Shown piece by piece: positions 60,441 through 64,000 of a DNA stretch of 64,000 bases. Origin of the DNA: Symsagittifera roscoffensis (taxonomy: Eukaryota; Xenacoelomorpha; Acoela; Convolutidae); the NCBI RefSeq assembly GCF_963678635.1, contig NC_087062.1, positions 24,262,177 to 24,326,176 of the forward strand, given 5' to 3'. Position numbers and translations under genes: made by a program. Within the stretch, counting starts at the first letter, position 1, and every line of letters begins with the position of its first letter. Below the pieces are notes generated by a model, which made no database searches, was not told where the DNA came from, and saw only the letters and a program-made list of their open reading frames with translations.

Positions 60441-61438
60441 AACACCAGCGACCAATGACCATTATTCTTAAAAACTCACCCACAAAATTAAAAGTCAAAA
60501 ATGTTTTAGCCTGGAAGCTAACAAGAGACGTAAATTTTACACGACAGAAGCAAAGCAGAGAGCATTCGATTTCGAACATTACGAAATTAGCAAAACCATA
60601 TAAATCAATTTCTTCAATTTTGCAAAGCTTCAACACCAGTTGAATCAATTTCGCAACAACTTAATTTTGAAGACGCGAAGATTTTCAAATTATAATCTTG
60701 AGAAAAGTAACAATGACGGCAATTATTAATTGCACAGAACCAAGACTAGTGGACACTTATTTTCCCAGCCTACTGATGCATGCAAAAATTCATTTATTTC
60801 CATCTTAACTCAGTGCTGATGTTGATAGAGGGAGCGTTGAGTAGCTTCCATCTTTTGAAATTTCCGTGTTGAGCTAACAGCCTCTAAAATCTTAGCACAC
60901 TTTGCTCTATCAAATTTTGAAAATTGTAAATTAGCTGAAAGAAAGTGCCACTGGAACACAAGGTCGGCTATTTTCCGATTAAAGTCTTGAGATCTCGTTT
61001 AAAAAATGAGAGCCAAATCTGTCACCCTCATTGACACTGTAGCTCAACATATTTATCTCGGAAGCTGAAAGCTATTCATATTGCGGAAAACTCACGCTCA
61101 ATCAACATCAGAGTTTGAGTAAGTGGAACACAATGAAAGATCAGGGCGCAGTAGTGCGCACGGAGAGCACTTGCAATCTAGCATTTGCTTATTGCAATTG
61201 CTGACCGCCGTCCTTGTTATTTTCTTATTGATTGATTTCGGGGTATTAGATTTATGTTATATTTGGTAATGTTCCAATATGAAAAGAGTTTTTGCTCATG
61301 ATGTTGAATAACTGACTACAAAAACCTATCTGTTTTTTTCATTACGTTTGCTGCTCAGATGTATTAAACTTAATTGAAAATAATTCGATTTGCTAGCCAT
61401 CAATTAGAAAAAAATATTAACTAAGACGGTTCATAATA
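60441..61438. other. No feature recognised
   Basis: Moderately AT-rich unique sequence between the satellite and the SGNH ORF. No repeat family, RNA gene or meaningful frame seen. Confidence 0.55.
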
Positions 61439-62051
61439 TTAAAGAAATTTTCGGCACTCCGAGGCAATAAATAATGACATGTGTAGATAGCCTCTTTCAT
61501 TTAAATGAGCCAGGTCGCGCAGCTGCCCCCTCTTGTTTCTAGTTCCGAAATCATCTAATTTGAAGAACCGGGCAGACGCGATGGCATAACCGAACTCCCT
61601 TTGGAGCCGCTTATTTATTTCCGTTACAGGATTGCACCACATCTGAGTTCGGCGATCATATAGGATGTGGTGATCCCTCCGAGGGAGAAATGCGCAGATG
61701 CGCACTTTAATGTTTGATCTCAGAGAATTCAAGAAACTCCTAAGGTTATCTATAATTGCTTCCACTCCAAGACTGTTGAGATCATTATTTCCTACTATAA
61801 TTAACACTTCGTTGTAGTTGTTCGCTTTTTGGCTCAAACCTGCTAAATGCCCCGTTCGCCTTCCGCCAACAGCATCATATGCAACTCTAAATAGTTTTTC
61901 AGTCAAACAAAAAAAAAGCAGAACTACTGATTGGTCCAGATACATTGCAGTCAGAATTAACATACCGGTATTGCTTGAGCAAAACATTTTTGTAGATTGT
62001 GGACAGTGAGCGCCGAAGGTTCGAATCACCGATTACAAGGAGATTCGACAT
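61439..62051 (-). CDS. SGNH/GDSL-type hydrolase-like protein, one homopolymer frameshift
   Basis: The ATG at 62051 begins MSNLLVIGDSNLRRSLST, with block I (GDSN) and its nucleophile Ser. The later frame has block III in IIVGNNDLNSLG and block V in DLAHLNERGY (DxxH), the Ser-Gly-Asn-His layout of this fold. The two parts are joined across a run of nine A's at 61909-61917 (T's on the coding strand). One base too many puts them out of frame; without it the protein is about 203 residues. It is single-exon, short, and next to a transposase, and such stand-alone SGNH proteins often belong to repetitive elements, so it may be element-borne. Substrate unknown. Confidence 0.7.
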
Positions 62052-62870
62052 CTAACGACAGATCCAATTATTTTAAAAATAAATATTTAAAATTTCAAAA
62101 GAAAAATGAGTTTTACGTTCTAGGACTACTTCATTCTTGTTTTATTTCCTCTTTTCTTGCTTTTAATGAAAGTTATTTGCTGGATGATAAGCTTTTTTAC
62201 TTAAAACACTAGCACAGTTGTTGACAATGAATAAACTGTCAAGAAATTTTGAACTGATCGAATCGCAGAAAAATAGGAAAAACACATATACCTATCAAAA
62301 AATGGAGGTCGGGAGTGCTCGATAAAAAACGAACTCTAATAAAAATCATCCAATAACAAGTCAGAAAAATTGTAACTCGAATATGTCACTTAACTCAGAA
62401 AAATAAACACTAGAAGTTCGAAGAGAAATAATAAGCACTGAATGAAAAAGACAAAATCAAGAGAAAAAAGGTATAGGAGTCTCTAGAGCTTCAGGACCAA
62501 CTGAAAAATTCTAAAACAGTAATTCACCCTTGCATTAGAATATCATTCATTATGTAATTTCGCGGCATTTTATTTGAAGCGTTTAGTTTTAGCGAATAAA
62601 GCTTATTGAAATAAAAAAGATCATTAAAATTTCTTTGTGCTATGTAAGGTTTGCCTTGATTGAGCACTTTAAAACAGTTTCGTGAAAAAAGCACCACTAG
62701 AACACTTGTCGCAACTATTTTTGTCGACATTAGAAAAGTTTCTGTAAAACTTGAATTAAAAACTTGAGTATTGTCAACTTTAAACTTTACCTAAGTCTGG
62801 AAGGAACTACTTGAACAAAATCACTTCTTCATTTAGGGTACGATTTATGGGTTCATCATGCAGTCATTAA
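62052..62870. other. No feature recognised
   Basis: Spacer between the two minus-strand element-like genes. The 68-codon frame at 62524-62730 shows no known motif. Confidence 0.5.
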
Positions 62871-64000
62871 CTATTTATGATCTAAAAATTTTGGCACTGA
62901 GGTCAGCCAAATTTCATTTTTAGTCTCAATACAAGCCATTTTTTTCAAAGAATTGGCCAACACGAACTCCTTTTGTTGGGTTGATTCGACTTGAAGGAAG
63001 AAAGGTAACTTGAGGGTGGGAATTTCAGATAAAAATGAGCTTAATAGTTTCAACAATTTCAAATAAGCGAAGACTTCAGTGCTTCCTGGAAAAGTTATGA
63101 AATACTGAACATGCCCGTAGAAAACCTCAGAATTCTTTTGAAACCAAACAAATCCATTCGGTGCTTTTTCGTTTCTCTCATAGCACACCGAGTCAAAAAA
63201 AAAACTGCCGTTTTGATGACGGGAAAGTATGGTAGAACCCGCAAACTTTCGCTTTGCTTCTGTAACCAAGACAGTGTTTTTGACCAAATTACAATAATTC
63301 CTTGTTCTAGCTTCAGCAGTGAGATTTTTTCCGGCCCAATCTTCCACCAATTCAACAAAATCATCGTCTTCTACGTCTTCATTAATCAGGGACTGGCTCT
63401 CTAGATATCTGCGACAAATGATCTCACAAAAGTCATGTGACCCAGTGGCAAATTTTCCCAAAAAACAATGAGCACTTTCAAAAGACATCGCTGATGTAAC
63501 AAAAAGCGGTCCAAAAATCCTAACTTGATGAGTCAAGTGGCGTAAAGAATGCAAATTAATAGTATGACATTTCTCGTTGCCAAAAACTGCAGTGGCATTC
63601 TCACAGAAATCGTTCAAAAATTGTTCCGCATAATCAACGGAGGTCGGATTTGACGTTGTCAGCAGAAGTCTGGTTGAAAAGGAAAGACGGAGAAGGTTTG
63701 AATAATGAACCTGATTATTCTGTAAAAATTTCTTGAAAAGAATCGGCGAAAAAAAACATTAAATAATTCAAGTATTCATTAGCCCTAAACTGAGCTTTTT
63801 CAGACGGTCTGCGAGGCTGACGCCCATGAGAGACCAATTCAATTGGAGCTGAAATTTCTTGGACTAGATTCTCAAGCTCCTGTTTATCTGAGGAAGTCAG
63901 TAATTGTAAGTGACGATTAAACAAAGATGCATAGACTCCAAGTAAAACGCAATGCATATAGTCGATAGGAGCCGAAAGTGGAATGCCTAAACAGAAAATT
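62871..64000 (-). pseudogene. TNP2/EnSpm-like transposase, C-terminal part, one homopolymer frameshift, cut by the window edge
   Basis: Reads in from the window edge with PLSAPIDYMHCVLLGV, the hallmark 'DxMHCVxLGV' of this transposase group. It continues to FRANEYLNYLMFF. At a run of eight A's near 63757 (T's on the coding strand) the frame shifts and resumes SPILFKKFLQNNQVHYSN, LLRLS, then TINLHSLRHLTHQVRIFGPL and SFESAHCFLGKFATGSHDF, matching the family's 'NxHxLxHLxxxVxxFGPL ... SFE' block. The rest (to the stop after PKFLDHK) is a variable tail. It is inactive as read, though a sequencing indel could explain the single break. The N-terminus lies beyond the window. Confidence 0.8.

Overview
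This is a repeat-rich, AT-rich piece of an animal genome, most likely an invertebrate. The evidence is spliced genes with GT/AG introns of up to about 11 kb, a membrane adenylyl cyclase of animal type, an adenosine kinase, and many DNA-transposon relics, non-LTR and Ty3-type retroelement relics and satellite arrays. I cannot name the species. Exon boundaries below were worked out by hand from splice sites, reading phase and protein-family conservation.

Genes. Two conserved genes lie head to tail on the minus strand. (1) An adenylyl cyclase most like animal type 9 (AC9) spans 35405 to 2017 in 16 coding exons, giving about 1160 residues: N-terminus, six membrane helices, C1, six membrane helices, C2. 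All expected catalytic residues that I looked for are present. One intron is GC-AG, and one junction (exon 4/5) is one base short. (2) An adenosine kinase spans 44040 to 38889 in three coding exons, with one single-base frame break and an unusual Cys in the anion-hole motif. A broken R2/NeSL-type LINE (about 40150-42264) lies antisense in its second intron, between two patches of a 20-base repeat.

Mobile DNA. At least six recurring non-coding families can be seen. They are: hAT-like MITEs (TIR CAGGGGCGGATCTAGG, 8-bp target duplications, one perfect); a roughly 470-550-base family with a short hairpin near each end (at least six long copies, called 'paired-hairpin element' here); elements with CCCGGGTTGA ends; an element with 17-base TIRs packed with TAATCGATTA-like palindromes; a family recognised by a shared 'CCTGGATTCC...GACAAGTCTTT' core; and a roughly 150-base family shared by 13.2, 17.0 and 37.0 kb. 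A degenerate Ty3-like retroelement lies at 47.8-50.3 kb. A GC-richer island (5.1-7.5 kb) is bracketed by the same roughly 23-base minisatellite.

Satellites. From 51.3 to 60.4 kb the DNA is almost entirely tandem repeat: TTTAAATCGA repeats, a 108-base satellite, and about 21 copies of a 342-base satellite. The 108-base block plus the start of the 342-base array is duplicated with an offset of 2833 bases. Each 342-base unit carries a conserved hairpin, a 16-base TATA palindrome, a consensus 5' splice site and a T-run followed by a small stem-loop.

Right end. An SGNH-type hydrolase ORF (62051-61439) and the C-terminal part of a TNP2/EnSpm-like transposase (64000-62871) both lie on the minus strand. 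Each is broken once at a homopolymer. Together with the single-base breaks in both conserved genes, this suggests consensus-sequence indel errors in the assembly. A 200-base N gap lies at 38427-38626.
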